Shown piece by piece: positions 23,280-34,289 of a stretch of DNA of 64,000 nt. The DNA is taken from NCBI GenBank assembly GCA_029891345.1, contig CM057009.1, positions 228,523,120-228,587,119 on the forward strand. Reading direction: 5' to 3'. The stretch is from Dryococelus australis. Taxonomy: Eukaryota; Arthropoda; Insecta; Phasmatodea; Phasmatidae. The notes beneath the pieces were generated by a model. That model was given only the letters and a program-made list of their open reading frames with translations, did no database searches and was not told the DNA's origin. The translations under genes and the position numbers were made by a program. How positions within the stretch are numbered: position 1 is the stretch's first letter; each line of letters starts with the position of its first letter.

Positions 23280-24745
23280 TTTTCAATTGTTATGAGTAAT
23301 TGGTTTTTACTATCCTTCCAATTTAATAATAGTTTTGTTTCATTCCAAGATTTTTTGTATTACTGGTAATGCCTCACTCTGATCTGCCTAATAATTCTTT
23401 ACATGATATTTAAATTTGTTTTCAGCAGTGAAGAAATATAATACTTTAAAAAGTTTTGTTTGTGGATTATATAATTATTCATCGTTTCTTTAATACACTG
23501 GTTCTAGAATAACTGCTTCTAAAGTATATATTTCTGCCAGATGATTTTTAGTTAATTAATTAATGCAAACAAATGGCTCATTTATGTTTTTAATTGTCAT
23601 TTCTACAATTTCAAGTAAATAAGTTTAATGTAAAACATATATTACCATGTTTTTTAATAATAAAAAACATTCAATTTCTTATGAAATAACTTTTTTATTT
23701 TGCATACATCATGAACTTTCTCATGAAAACAAATATAAAAAATTATCTTGTTCATTATGAGAAGAATTGAAATTCACATTTCTAGCATTTAAGTATCTGT
23801 TGTAGAAACTTTAAAATTGTTAATTGAAGTATATCGATCAGATGTTACAATATATATATATAACCATTAGTTGTTTTCTGTTTAACTTTGTCTATAAAAA
23901 TTTTCATATGCATGTTAAAATGTTCTATTTTTTATTTTATAAGGCAAATTGTACATATTTAAGTTTTTCTTCTTTGGCTTGAATAGGAAGTTGTTCAGAT
24001 TTATATTTTATAATTTTTATTTGCTGGCCTTTCAACTCAGTGTTCTTTTATATGTAATTTATAAGAGCCACATTTTTTAGTTGTTGGAAGAACTTTAGTA
24101 GCCCATTTCTAAAATGATTTAGGTAATTTTGTCTTCACCATCTAAGTATAGATCTTGGATTAATAAAACAGATTTTTGTGAATTTAAATATTTTAAATAA
24201 AGAAATAGAAAATTGATATTACATTTTTTTTAGAATTTTCATTTTGTTCGTTATCTGAAAGATTTTTAGTTAAGTTAAATAAAGAAAGGCAGTTTTTTCT
24301 TTATTTCAGTACCATTATCACTTGGTTTTTTTCTAAGAATTATCTTACTATAATGTTTTTGTTATGAAAAGTAGCATAGCATTCAATTATTATTTCTATA
24401 ATTTCTTCATTATTCAATTCATTTAAAAGTACTTTATTCGCTGCTTCTTCATTAACAATTTTTTAGTTATTTTATTTCTTGAATTATTTTTAATGTTGTG
24501 ATATTTTGCTGAGGTTACTGAATATTATTAAGACCAACCTGTCAATTTTGGACTTGTTTAATGTTTCTATTTGGCACTTATAATCATCTGTAACATGTTT
24601 ATAAGCTTTATGTATTTGTTTGTATTCAAATATTTCTATAGCTTATTCAGCTCTAAATCATGGTTCATTGTTATTGTCTAATACAGCAGTAATATTTTTA
24701 TAATTAAGAATAAAATTATTTACATAAAAAATTTAGTTCATTCTA
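23280..24745 (-). pseudogene. bro: BRO-N plus T5orf172 (GIY-YIG) protein, left arm only
   Basis: On the minus strand a BRO-N-type DNA-binding domain begins near 24,680 (LDNNNEP.FRAE.AIEIFEYKQIHKAY), continues to about 24,520, and is resumed near 24,130 by SF.KWATKVLPTTKKCGSYKL, the usual end of the domain. A Lys/Gln-rich linker (QQIKIIKYKSEQLPIQAKEE) leads to NGYIYI (about 23,865) and, after frameshifts, TSDRYTSINNFKV and NARNVNFNSSHN. This is the T5orf172/MUG113 form of the GIY-YIG nuclease fold. A further tail extends to about 23,300 (TIKNINEPFVCIN, IYTLEAVILEPVY). BRO proteins are accessory regulators in insect DNA viruses. No counterpart lies in the right arm between integrase and ATPase. 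Many stops and frameshifts. Confidence 0.6.
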
Positions 24746-25010
24746 TATTATCTTCAAATTTTACTTTATAATTACACAGTGGCTTGGTCATTTTGTAAGT
24801 AGTCATAATTTATATACAAAAAAATATTTAATAGGTTGTAAGAAGGCTAATCATTTCAAATGTAACAAGGTTTAACATAGATTAAATGTGTTAAATGTTC
24901 GTTTATCATTCGTTCATTTATCATTTGTTCGTCATTTGTTCATTCAACACACACTTTACTTATAGTGAGGTTAATTTTGAAAAAAATACATAATGTTTAC
25001 GGGCTGCTTC
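24745..25010. repeat. AT-rich stretch with short TTCGTCATTTG-like repeats
   Basis: Around 24,896-24,950 the string CATTTGTTCGTTTATCATTCG-like recurs three or four times with small changes. It marks the edge between the viral arm and a block of non-viral composition. Confidence 0.45.
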
Positions 25011-25925
25011 ACCATGTTAGGGACCTCCAGGTTTAGGGGTTATTACACCTTGCCAGTGACCTGTTATATATTTTACCATCCTTGATATTGACACCAGCAA
25101 AACTCAATTTTGAGAATGCCCGACATCACCACCAAATGGCCTCTCCTTTTAAATTTTTGTTGTGAAATTGGAAGTTTTTATAATTTTTTTAATTCTTCTA
25201 CCCCCTCTCATATTGACATTGGCACCTTACACCATATGAGACACCCCAGCTATAGATATGTAATATTACATTTGTGTTATAGAGAGCATTTTTACTGGGG
25301 CTTCGGGGGTAGTAATTAAGAGCATCAACTGCTCATATTTTATATGAGCATGAGCAAGGTTTTTGGCTCAAACTTTGAAGAATTTGATGATAATCAAATA
25401 GTGTAAATATGGGTGCCTCATATTCATATTATTAAATTATCTGCTCATACCAGGGATCGAACCCATTACCTTCGCATTTGAAATCAAACACCTTGTAAAT
25501 GAGCCATGTTGACAGGATGATTGCAGAATTAAGTGGCAAGCTACAGCTAGTTTAAAGCTTCTTTAACACAAGTCACTCACTAAGTGTGTCACAACTACTG
25601 TGCCGAGCTAGCCCAAGGTAGACAAGTGAAGTAATTTTCAGCTCGAGACCAGCTTGAGAGTGTCTTGGCAAGTGTGTCGCAACTGTGTAGTCCATAGCAC
25701 TGTGAAGGTCGATAAGTTATTATCGAGATTCGTGCCAAGTTTTCACTCTGAGGCATGATGACGGCAGCACTATTCGATAAACTTTCATCCTGTTGCCCTT
25801 TAGAGGCCAGCACAGTAAGAGAATATTATATATGTCTCTACTAGGTTGCAGCATGTTTGCTGAAGGAGATAAAATGATTCTCACACAATAAGTGCAACTT
25901 TTCAGTTACACTTCTTATTGAGATG
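25010..25925. mobile_element. Non-viral insertion with tRNA-derived SINE remnant
   Basis: This block is less AT-rich than the element around it and has no viral coding signal. It splits the left arm between the BRO gene and the ATPase, and nothing equivalent lies in the right arm. On the minus strand GGTTCGATCCC (25,453-25,463 complement) is a good tRNA B box, preceded by A-box-like sequence (TGGCTCATTTACAAGGTG, about 25,490-25,507), the arrangement of a tRNA-derived SINE. Exact ends and target duplication were not resolved. Confidence 0.5.
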
Positions 25926-25929
25926 AAGT

Positions 25930-26468
25930 AACTTTTTATCTAAAGTGATAAAACCATAGTCTTTGCCCCAGAATTTCGAAGAAATCTCTTTAAATTTCTC
26001 ATGTCATATCTCCACCATCAAAACCATTATATGTGTTTCAAATTGGTTTCATCTTGTCTAAATATATACAAAAAATTGTACTATCTCTTACTAATTGCTT
26101 GGGCACTTTTGAATAAGTCTGTGCCAAATAAAATACATCAACATTTTAATGTATTCCCATAGTAAAGTACTTGTGGATAACATATTGATTTTCAAAGTTG
26201 ACACAATCAAAAATTACTATAGATATATTGTTTTACACATTGGTCTAGTGGAATCATTTCGCCATTGCTATTTAAAAAATAAGCCATATTTTTATTAAAC
26301 TTGTTGGATACTACATCTAAGTAATTTTGTAAATGAATATATTTTGATTGATTAAAACTTTTTGAGTAAACATACAATTTATAGAAATTTAACCAGCAAT
26401 TATCATTATAAAAAAATCATCATATTGCTTTCTCTACATCCGCTGTGTCCAACTATAACTGCTCTCAT
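25930..26468 (-). pseudogene. A32-type packaging ATPase (left arm)
   Basis: FtsK/HerA-type ATPase that would translocate genome DNA into capsids. The start codon at 26,468 opens MRAVIVGHSGCRESNMM, a Walker A region in which the Gly-Lys expected before Ser reads Arg-Glu. Then come WLNFYKLYVYSKSFNQSKY (about 26,390-26,330) and NSNGEMIPLDQC. Walker B is not clearly visible. The C-terminal part has FLYIFRQDETNLKHI (about 26,070-26,025), a signature of this family. Stops and frameshifts are frequent. The right-arm copy at 32,174 keeps an intact Walker A. Confidence 0.7.
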
Positions 26469-26679
26469 ATTGTCAAGCAAAAGGTCGCCATTATTTTATT
26501 TTAAGCATTTTTTTCGTAAATTAAAACACCAATACCTCCATCAAATTTCTCATTAATTACTATAATTTTTTTACTAAATGGATAATATAGTGTTAAAGTT
26601 GACAAATAATACTTTTATACTAAAAAAGCAGCTTCACTATGATATAATTTATCTACATAAATCAATTGAATGAGTCAGT

Positions 26680-27270
26680 TTTCTTATGGAATTTGTGGCC
26701 CCTAATAAAGACTATAACACTAAAATAACAGTTGAAAACTTCAGTGATAAGAATGAAGTTATAACTGTTCCTAGAGGACAGTAAAATGTCAAGTCTTTAA
26801 AAGAAGCTCTAGATTCAAACGATAAATTTTCTGCAACTAACATTGAATTGACAGAAGCAATGTTAAAAGAAGAATATCAGTTAAAATAAAGTTAGATATT
26901 AAATTTGACAATCGACTATGTGATATTCTTGGTTCTGAAAGAAATGTGCTTAGTAAAAGAGACAAAGTTGTTATAGGCAGTAAATGACCTAATTTTGGAC
27001 CATTTAAAACAATAAATGTTCACTGTAATTTGGCATATGCTACGTTTATAAAATGTTATGGGACTAGTCACTTATTTAAATGCTAGTTTTCTACTAAAAA
27101 CTATGCTTGGTTTTAGAGATTATTGTCCAAGAAACAGCATATACAATTGTTTCGAAAATAAATAATGAGTAGTTTAATTATATTGTTTTGGATTAGGGAT
27201 AAAAATGGTAAACTGATTGATTTTGATGGTTCTGATATCCATTAAGTTTTCGAAATTTAAGACATTTAAA
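26680..27270 (+). pseudogene. Minor-capsid (penton-like) protein (left arm)
   Basis: The blocks are in order: KITVENFSDKNEVITVPRGQ (about 26,716-26,780), NVKSLKEALDSNDKFSATNI, KLDIKFDNRLCDILG (about 26,895-26,940), FGPFKTINVHCNLAYATFIK (about 26,995-27,055) and, near the end, IRDKNGKLIDFDGSD (27,196-27,236). The same sequence of blocks recurs in opposite orientation at 30,957-31,610. In related elements the gene with the final RD..G.LIDF.G pattern is a virion structural protein often called penton/minor capsid; that role is inferred. Frameshifts and stops interrupt it. Confidence 0.55.
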
Positions 27271-27324
27271 TCCAAATTTCTGTAATTATAGTGGTCGGCA
27301 CACAACCCACAGAATGATTTGTCA

Positions 27325-27332
27325 ATCTGTAA

Positions 27333-27363
<31 letters not shown>

Positions 27364-27480
27364 GTGCATTATATAAATAAATATATATACATGTATATAT
27401 GCATAATTGATATATAAAAATATAAAATTATATTTTTATATCCTTTTGCTAGTATATCTATAATATCATGTTTTTCATTC
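27325..27480. repeat. (TA)n microsatellite and AT-rich spacer
   Basis: An uninterrupted TA tract at about 27,337-27,363 is followed by further ATATAT-rich sequence. It separates the 3' ends of the minor-capsid and PolB genes in the left arm; the right arm has no equivalent tract. Confidence 0.85.
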
Positions 27481-29222
27481 CAAATCACACATTTTTCCTA
27501 TTTAAAATTAAATTATTTTGCCATAAACTTGTTGACCAAAATTTTGTTTTTCTTTTCTCTTGTTTTTTTTATAAAGTCGTTTTTCTTAGATTATTGTACT
27601 AATTCATCCATCGATTTAATGTTCAATTCTAAAGCATTTTCGTGAATATGTGTGAGGCCATTAATTTTTGTAACTCATACACCCAAAATGTTCCATAACC
27701 ATAACTTTTTGGACCAGTACTTATCCATTCGACACCAATATTATTATTTTTCAAATTCGCCCATCCATTCGCTAAGCAAACAACATGTTTTAACAGTACT
27801 TTTACCATCATCAATGTAAACCACACTGTCTGTATCATAATATACAACTTTATAACCTAATCTAACTAACATTTCATGTAAACTTAATCTAGCATTTGAA
27901 GTGGTAAAATCTGTTATAAATATATTTGTTACTGTGCTATCTTCTACATAATTATCATTGTATTTATATGACACTTCAATAATTTTTTCATTGATGTCAA
28001 CAACATTATTTACTTCTATTTTTTCATTTAATAACAATTTGTACCAACGAGTTGATCAGTAATATATTATGTTTGTGTCAAATTTTACCCAAAGTGAATT
28101 TAAACAAATTTTTACAACAATACAGTTTCCTGGATTTTGTTCAATAGCTTCAAAGTTTAAATCGTTTTATTTTTTTTTTAATAACTCGAATATATTTTTC
28201 TTTTGATTTTTAATTGTCTTCCCAAGGACTATTTTCCAATTCTATTTTCATAAATGTTTTGACGAAGCCTCTAAACATTTTATTACTTTTTTGCTCCAAA
28301 TGCCATATTTAACTTATTTGAAGTAATTTGTAACCTTTTTCAATAGCCTTATTTAGTTCTAATGTAGTCCATGTACCATTTATTGCTCGTTCTTCGTCAC
28401 TATGATTGCAGTCTCCTTATTTCTCTAAAGCTCATTTTGAACATAAAATATACAATAGCTTTTCTTCTTTAATTGGATGTACTGGATGATATAAATTTCT
28501 TGGTGGTAAAACTTTACATTTGACTAATACAAACCAATTTTCGTTGTAATTTTTAGGGTTAAATATTTTAGTTGAATGACCAACTGGGTAATAATCATAA
28601 AACATCACTTTTCGATATAATTGACATATATCTATATATCCTAACATTTTTCCTGAGACTTTCAATTGGTTCTACCACATCTCTAGGTTCTATTTGAAAG
28701 TCCACATTTTTTTTTACTTTGTAAACATTTTGTCATTTGATTGTTTGTTTCAGTAAGATAATCGTCCATACTTTCATTGTTACAATTGTTTATTGTGTCA
28801 GGTGAGAAAGAATCAGGAAGCAGCCATTATAGTGATATAATGTTTTAATTTTGTTATCATAACCATCAACTTTTGCTCCACAATAATAACTTCTCCACTA
28901 TTTATTGCATGTCGAACATTTGGAAATGTAGTTAACCACGAAATTGATTCTTTACTAAGCATTTCGTTTTAATCATCTTTATGTACTGCAATAGTATTCA
29001 TAAGAAAAGTTGATCTATAATATGCTATACAAACACCTGCGATTGTTATGTACCAAATGGACCTATATTAGCAATTTCTTGAATGTTTCTCTAAATTTAA
29101 GACATCCTTGTCTTAAAATATCAACATCAGAATCACAATATTCAGCAAGTCATCCTTGTATTAAAATATCAACACCAGAATCACAATATTCAGCAAGTTC
29201 CTATTTGAAATTTGTTTCTTGA
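27480..29222 (-). pseudogene. Protein-primed DNA polymerase B, 3' part (left arm)
   Basis: Family B polymerase that would replicate the element. The minus-strand reading begins at the arm junction with ELAEYCDSGVDIL, an exonuclease III-type motif, duplicated in tandem (48 bp units). It continues through GKMLGYIDICQLYRKVMFYD (about 28,655-28,595, palm motif A, where the usual SLYP reads QLYR) and VKCKVLPPRNLYHPVHPIKE, to YYDTDSVVYIDDGKST (about 27,850-27,800), an intact motif C. The end is near 27,480. Everything N-terminal to exo III is missing. Open stretches (28,432-28,665; 27,744-28,037) alternate with frameshifts. Confidence 0.85.
29103..29198. repeat. 48 bp direct tandem duplication at the arm junction
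   Basis: Units 29,103-29,150 and 29,151-29,198 differ at only two positions or so. Read on the minus strand each encodes the PolB stretch around LAEYCDSxVDIL, so the exonuclease III motif of the left-arm polymerase is duplicated in frame. The duplication is far better conserved than the two arms are to each other, so it is younger. Confidence 0.85.
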
Positions 29223-30900
29223 AATAGCACGTAGAGATCCTTTTCAATACATAACAATATCAAGTGCTTGTAGGTTTGAATTGGAAAATATTACTCCTGT
29301 ACTTAAAGAACAGAAAAAAGAAATTGCTAGTAAAGTTGTTAACTGGTGGAGAAGTAACTATTTGTGTAGACAAAGTTAACGGTTATGACGATAAAACTAA
29401 AACTGTATATCAATATAACAGTTGTTTTTTTGTCACAGTTGTCTCGATTGTTATTCTTCAGACACAATAAATAAATACAACAGTCGAACTACAATTTCAA
29501 GACGAAATGGTTACAAAGTAAGTGAAATGTGGACTTGCTAATGGAAAAATCGTTTTTCTACAAAAAAGAATGTAGAAAAAACTATAAATGTCATAGAACC
29601 ATTACAACCTCGAGATGCATTTTTTGGAAGCAGTACAAATCCTTCAAAACCGAAGTTTCAGGGAAAAAATTAACTCATATAGATATATGTGGGATGTTAC
29701 CAACAGTAATGTTTTGTGATTATTAACTCATTGGGCAGCCAATTAAAATATTTAAACCTAAAAATTATGATACAAATAGGTTTGGATTAATCAAATCTAA
29801 AGTTTTAACACAACGAAATATATATCATGCAGTGCTCCCAATTAAGAAAGAAAAACTACCGTTTACTTTATGTTTAAAATATGTTGATGAGCAAAAAGGA
29901 TGATGTAATCGCAATGATGAAGAAAGAGCATTAAATGTAATATGGACAAAAGAATTAAATGTAGCTATCGAAAAAGGTTATAAAATATTTCAAATTCATG
30001 AAGTTTGGAATTTCAGCCAAAGAAGTATTAATGTGTTTAGAAATAACATAAAAACATTTATGAAATTAAAATTGCAAAATAGTACTTGAGAGGATATTAT
30101 AAATCTAAAGAAGAGTATATTAGTGTTATTAAAAAAGAACTAGATATCGATTTGTCCATTGAAAATATTTCTAAAAAATCCCGGGAAACATGCTGTTACC
30201 AAAATCTATTTAAATTCCCTTTGGGGCAAGTGTTGTCAAATACAAAATTTGTCAAATACACAGTTGGTTTATAATGCTCAACAATGATCTTACATTTTAT
30301 TGAATGATGAGAGGTGACTAATGTGGTTCACATTAATGACAAAATAATTTATGTGTCATGGTACCACAACAATAATTATGTAGAAGATAATAATGTAGCA
30401 AATATAATTGTAGCAACATTCACAACTTCAAATACAAGATTAAAATTATATGAAATGCTCAATAAATTTAAAAAAATTAGTATATTATAATACAGATAGT
30501 GTAGTTTTCATTGACAATGGTAAAAATACAGTTAAAATAGGTTGCATGCATGGTGAATGGACAGATGGATTTGGAAGAAATTATTATAATATCGAACGGA
30601 TTAGTACTGGTCCAAAATGTTACGGTTATGAAACTTTTTTGGATAAACAAGTTACAAAAATTAAAGGATTCACTTTAAATTATGAAAATGATTTGAAGTT
30701 GAATATGAAATCGATGGATCAATTAGTACAAAAAATTAAGAAATATGTGGTTATAAATACATGATTACAAGAGACAAGAAAACAAAAAATCTGGTGAATA
30801 AGTTTATGGCAGAAGAATTTAAGTTTGGCTATGGCAAACGTATGAATTTGAATGAAAATATGATATTATATATACGTTACCATTTGGATATTAAACAAAT
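29205..30900 (+). pseudogene. Protein-primed DNA polymerase B, 3' part (right arm)
   Basis: Mirror copy of the left-arm gene. The first recognisable residues are NLFLEIARRDPFQYITISSA (29,212-29,270), a few residues downstream of where the left-arm copy begins. Later blocks are VNGYDDKTKTVYQYNS (about 29,370), GKKLTHIDICGMLPTVMFCD (palm motif A region, about 29,663-29,722), AIEKGYKIFQIHEVWNF and, after frameshifts, YYNTDSVVFIDNGKNTVKIG (30,482-30,541). In the last block the motif C Asp-Thr-Asp reads Asn-Thr-Asp. A 104-codon frame (30,450-30,764) continues to SMDQLVQKIKKYVV. The N-terminal half of the gene is absent. Confidence 0.85.
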
Positions 30901-30956
30901 TGTCCTATATTTATGTATAATTTGTTTTATATATGTGTAATTTTAGGTATAATTCA

Positions 30957-31610
30957 TTATATGTATAATTTTATACTTTCTAATATGTCTTTAATTTCCA
31001 AAACAATGACATTAACAGCACCATCAAAATCAATAACATTTCCATTTTTGTCTCCAATTACCAAAATAAAATTATTTAAATGTTCGTTATTAAATCTATA
31101 AAATATTTGATATGAAGATTTACAAAAAAATATAATCTCTGAATCGAAACATTGTTTTTGGTTGTAAACTGGTGATTTTAAATGTTCTAAATGATTATAT
31201 TCATCGCATTTTATGAACATACAATATGCCAAGTTACAGAGAACATTGATTTTTTATTGGTCCAATATTAGGTAATTTAGTACCTATAACAATTTTTTTT
31301 CAACAATCATATTGCTCTCAAAACCAACAATATTATATATTCGTTCATCAAATTTAATATCTAACTTTCTTTTAACCAGTATGTCTGATCTTAGTCAGTG
31401 TTATTAGTAGAGAATGGTTCAATTGAACTTATAGTTACCTTGAATGATTCAATAGTGTATTGTCCTCTAGGTATATTTATACATATATTATTATCAATCA
31501 ATATTATTGTATTGTTGTTTATATTACATGTTATATTTTGTACGAAAAATAATCAATGCAATCGATTTGTCTTTATGAATGATATCATAATGAAGTTTCT
31601 TATTTAGTAT
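30957..31610 (-). pseudogene. Minor-capsid (penton-like) protein (right arm)
   Basis: Counterpart of the gene at 26,680-27,270. On the minus strand: INIPRGQYTIESFKV (about 31,475-31,430), KLDIKFDERIYNIVG (about 31,370-31,325), a 91-codon open frame (30,957-31,232) with FYRFNNEHLNNFI and GDKNGNVIDFDGAVNVIVLE. Blocks are in the same order as in the left arm. Stops and frame changes lie between 31,232 and 31,420. A virion role is inferred from related elements. Confidence 0.55.
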
Positions 31611-31639
31611 GGGAGTATTATTTGTTAACTTAAATACTT

Positions 31640-32110
31640 TATTTTCTATTTAAACAATTATCTTATTAAATGGGAAAAAAAATTTTATTAAATAAAAAAA
31701 ATCATCTTATTAAAAGAAAAATTATCTCTTTAAATGAAAAAGTATCTTATAAGATACAAATGTTATCTTATTAAATAACACAAAATATTTCATAAAATAT
31801 AAAAATCATCTTATTAAATGAAAAAATTATCTCTTTAAATGAAAAAAGTATCCTATAAGATACAAACGTTATCATATAACATAACACAAAATTTTATATC
31901 AATTAAAAAAATTGTCCTATTAAATGAAATAAATGTTACTATGAAAAAATTTATTTTATTAAATGAAGAAATTATCTTACTAAATGAAAAAAAATATCTT
32001 ATTAAATGAAAAAAATTAACTTCTTAAATGAAAAATTATCTTATTTTATACTAAAAACTCTCTTTATTAAGTAAAGAAAATTTTTCAAATGAAAAAAGTT
32101 GATTGAGTTG
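31640..32110. repeat. AT-rich tandem repeat array with palindromes (right arm only)
   Basis: The string ATCTTATTAAATGAAAAA recurs about ten times at irregular 20-40 bp spacing. A higher-order duplication pairs about 31,700-31,795 with 31,803-31,900. Each half holds a palindrome: GTATCTTATAAGATAC (31,742-31,757, perfect) and a one-mismatch version (31,848-31,863). The equivalent gap of the left arm (between ATPase and minor capsid, about 26,470-26,680) lacks the array. Confidence 0.8.
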
Positions 32111-32173
32111 TTGGTGTTTAGGTTTCTGAAGAAAAACCTAGAAATTAAAAATTGAGATATATTGCCTGACAGT

Positions 32174-32745
32174 ATGAGGACCATAGTATTGGGCCCAAGT
32201 AGCTGTGGAAAAACAAATTTGATTTAAAATTTGTAAGGATTATAAAATTTTAATAAATTGTATGTTTGCTCAAAAAGTTTAAATCAACCTAAATATATTC
32301 TGTTACAAAATTATATTGATAAGTTATCCAAAATCTAAAAGTTAAAGAAAAATTGGATACTTTTTTAATAATATTGGTTAAATGATTCCCTTAGCTCAGT
32401 GTGAAAAGGATTCTCTTGCTATATTTGACAATGTTATTGTAGACAAACAAGATATACTACATTATTATTTCACTAGAGGAAGACGTAATATTAAGATGTA
32501 TTTTATTTAGCACAATATTTTTCAAAAATTCTTAAGAAATTGATAAAAGATAGTACAATTTTTTTTGTATATTTAAAAAAGTTGATACTAACTTAAATCA
32601 TATTTCTTATGATTTTGTTGGTGGAGATATGTCTTATGAAAAATTTAAGGAAATATGTGCAAATAGTTGCAATTAAGAATATGGTTTTATAACGTTAGAT
32701 TTGAGTAGAAAAAGTAAAGATGGGAATTATAGAAATTAAAAAAAA
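32174..32745 (+). pseudogene. A32-type packaging ATPase (right arm)
   Basis: The start codon opens MRTIVLGPSSCGKTNLI, an intact Walker A (GPSSCGKT). It is followed, with frameshifts, by NKLYVCSKSLNQPKYILLQN (about 32,252-32,310), DVFYLAQYFSKILKKLIKD (about 32,490-32,550), a stretch resembling the DET/DTNL..I block, then GGDMSYEKFKEIC (about 32,622-32,660). The last blocks are characteristic of the Polinton/adintovirus ATPase. The Walker B region (about 32,430) reads IFDNVIVDKQD-like residues. It is opposite in orientation to the flanking integrase and minor-capsid genes, as in the left arm. Pseudogene by frameshifts. Confidence 0.75.
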
Positions 32746-33055
32746 AATTTATAAATTAAAATTTTTTTTTGCAAATCAAAGACTTTACTATTTTTAAAAA
32801 ATATTAGCAAAATGCTCTTTCTATTTTAATATTAGATGAATGTATATAAATAATGTTAAAATGAATGACGACTCTATGCTATGAACATTAAAACAAACAC
32901 TAAACATATTTTATGAATACTTAAAACAATGTTACATTTGAAATAAATATTAACAGAAAAATATTAAAACTAAATAATATTAAAATTTACAAAACATCCG
33001 TTATATTCTTCAAAAGGTTACGAGAATCATCAAAACCTAACCATATAAAAAATAT
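32745..33055. other. AT-rich spacer between ATPase and integrase (right arm)
   Basis: About 300 bp of AT-rich sequence with no frame. In the left arm the corresponding interval is about 2.8 kb and holds the BRO-T5orf172 gene and a SINE-bearing insertion. Confidence 0.6.
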
Positions 33056-33059
33056 TTTA

Positions 33060-33835
33060 TCACGTTTCGTTTTTAAGACTTATTCAACCCAATATTCATC
33101 GGGATGGTTAGTTTTCATTATTTCATATTCATAAACACTACCATTTTTATTTCTTCTTCATATATATATACATATATAGGTAGGTACATCTTAATTTAAA
33201 ACATAAATAATAGTAAATCGTTATGTTGTCCATTTAGAAGTAATTTCAGAAAGTCATTTAATTTTGCTAACGTGGACAACATCACCAACTTTGTATTTCG
33301 GTTTAGTAAACAAATGTTTGACATAAATTATTTTCACTTTTATTATTAACTTCAATTGGTTTCATACCGATAGGTCTATGTTTTATATTGTTATATTCTT
33401 CCCTAAATCTTATAATATATTTATCCATTTATAATTGTCATTCAAAACATCTATCTTCCACATTAATTTTTCATTGTGCGATTGAATTTGTCTACAATAC
33501 TACCTTTTAGTTCACTGAATGTAGAATAATGATTGATGTTATATTTTTGCATAAAATCTTCAAATATTTTATTATAAAATTAAGAACCATTATCAGTTTG
33601 TATATTAGGTTTTTTTTTATCAATATATATTCTAAACCATTTAGTTAATTTTTAGCTGTTTTATCTTTTACAGGCACAGCAAATGCATATTTTAAGAAAT
33701 ACATCAATAATTGTCATAATATACTGTTATATTACCAGTATCCATCTCAAGAACATCAATTAGCCATCCACATGAAATTACTTTTCTTCTTGGAAAATTC
33801 TTTTTTGCTGGTTTATATAATTAATTTTTTATTCC
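33060..33835 (-). pseudogene. Retroviral-type integrase (right arm)
   Basis: The minus-strand reading, with frameshifts, gives LYKPAKKNFPRRKVISC (about 33,820-33,770), FLKYAFAVPVKDKTAKN (about 33,695-33,645), NIQTDNGS.FYNKIFE (about 33,608-33,563, second catalytic Asp intact), YNINHYSTFSELKGSIVDKF (Glu of the catalytic triad reads Asp at about 33,490), EEYNNIKHRPIGMKPIEVNN (about 33,405-33,350) and a C-terminal part near 33,300-33,100. The segment deleted in the left arm is present here, so the two arms were damaged independently. Confidence 0.75.
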
Positions 33836-33864
33836 TTATCTTACATTGGGAAACATTTTTTTTT

Positions 33865-33996
33865 AATGTTGATTTATTAGAATTACGCATTGAACATGTA
33901 CTTTTCAGAACTAATAGTCTATTTTTCGTATCTTAATTTTTTATATTTTAATTTTTTAGTAACTTTCTTACACTGCAAGCACTAAGTGTTCTTCAT
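33865..33996 (-). pseudogene. Small zinc-ribbon protein (right arm)
   Basis: ATG at 33,996, then CLQCKKVTKKLKYKKLRYEK and, after a frame change, LVLKSTCSMRNSNKSTLKK. The first Cys pair is kept. The second keeps one Cys, and the other reads Arg. It sits just upstream of integrase on the same strand, as in the left arm. Confidence 0.55.
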
Positions 33997-34024
33997 TTAA
34001 TAGTAAAAAATATAGCTATTGTTT

Positions 34025-34210
34025 ACATTTCACTAATATTCCTATTGTAGTAATCAATCTTTCATTATATTCAGATATTAATTTTTTAAAATATGAAAAC
34101 CAAACTTTAATCTCTGTTAACATCAAAAGGCTTACTGTATTCTATTTATTTAGCTTCCTTAATATCAGTCCAATTATCATGAGGTAAATTGAAATTACCA
34201 GTTATTATTT
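34025..34210 (-). pseudogene. Small conserved gene, unknown function (right arm)
   Basis: DVYKIITGNFNLPHDNW, then after a stop EYSKPFDVNRD and a tail with ISEYNERLITTI. It matches the left-arm gene at 22,061-22,345 block for block. Function unknown. Confidence 0.4.
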
Positions 34211-34289
34211 TATAAACATCCATCAAAATAGAAAAGAAAATTAAAATATATATGCGAAAAATATTAGTTTTTTTTTAATTCCACTTTGC

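Noticed and set aside
29103-29198. CRISPR-like repeat
   Set aside because: Only two adjacent direct units without spacers; it is an in-frame tandem duplication within a polymerase gene of a eukaryotic-type sequence.
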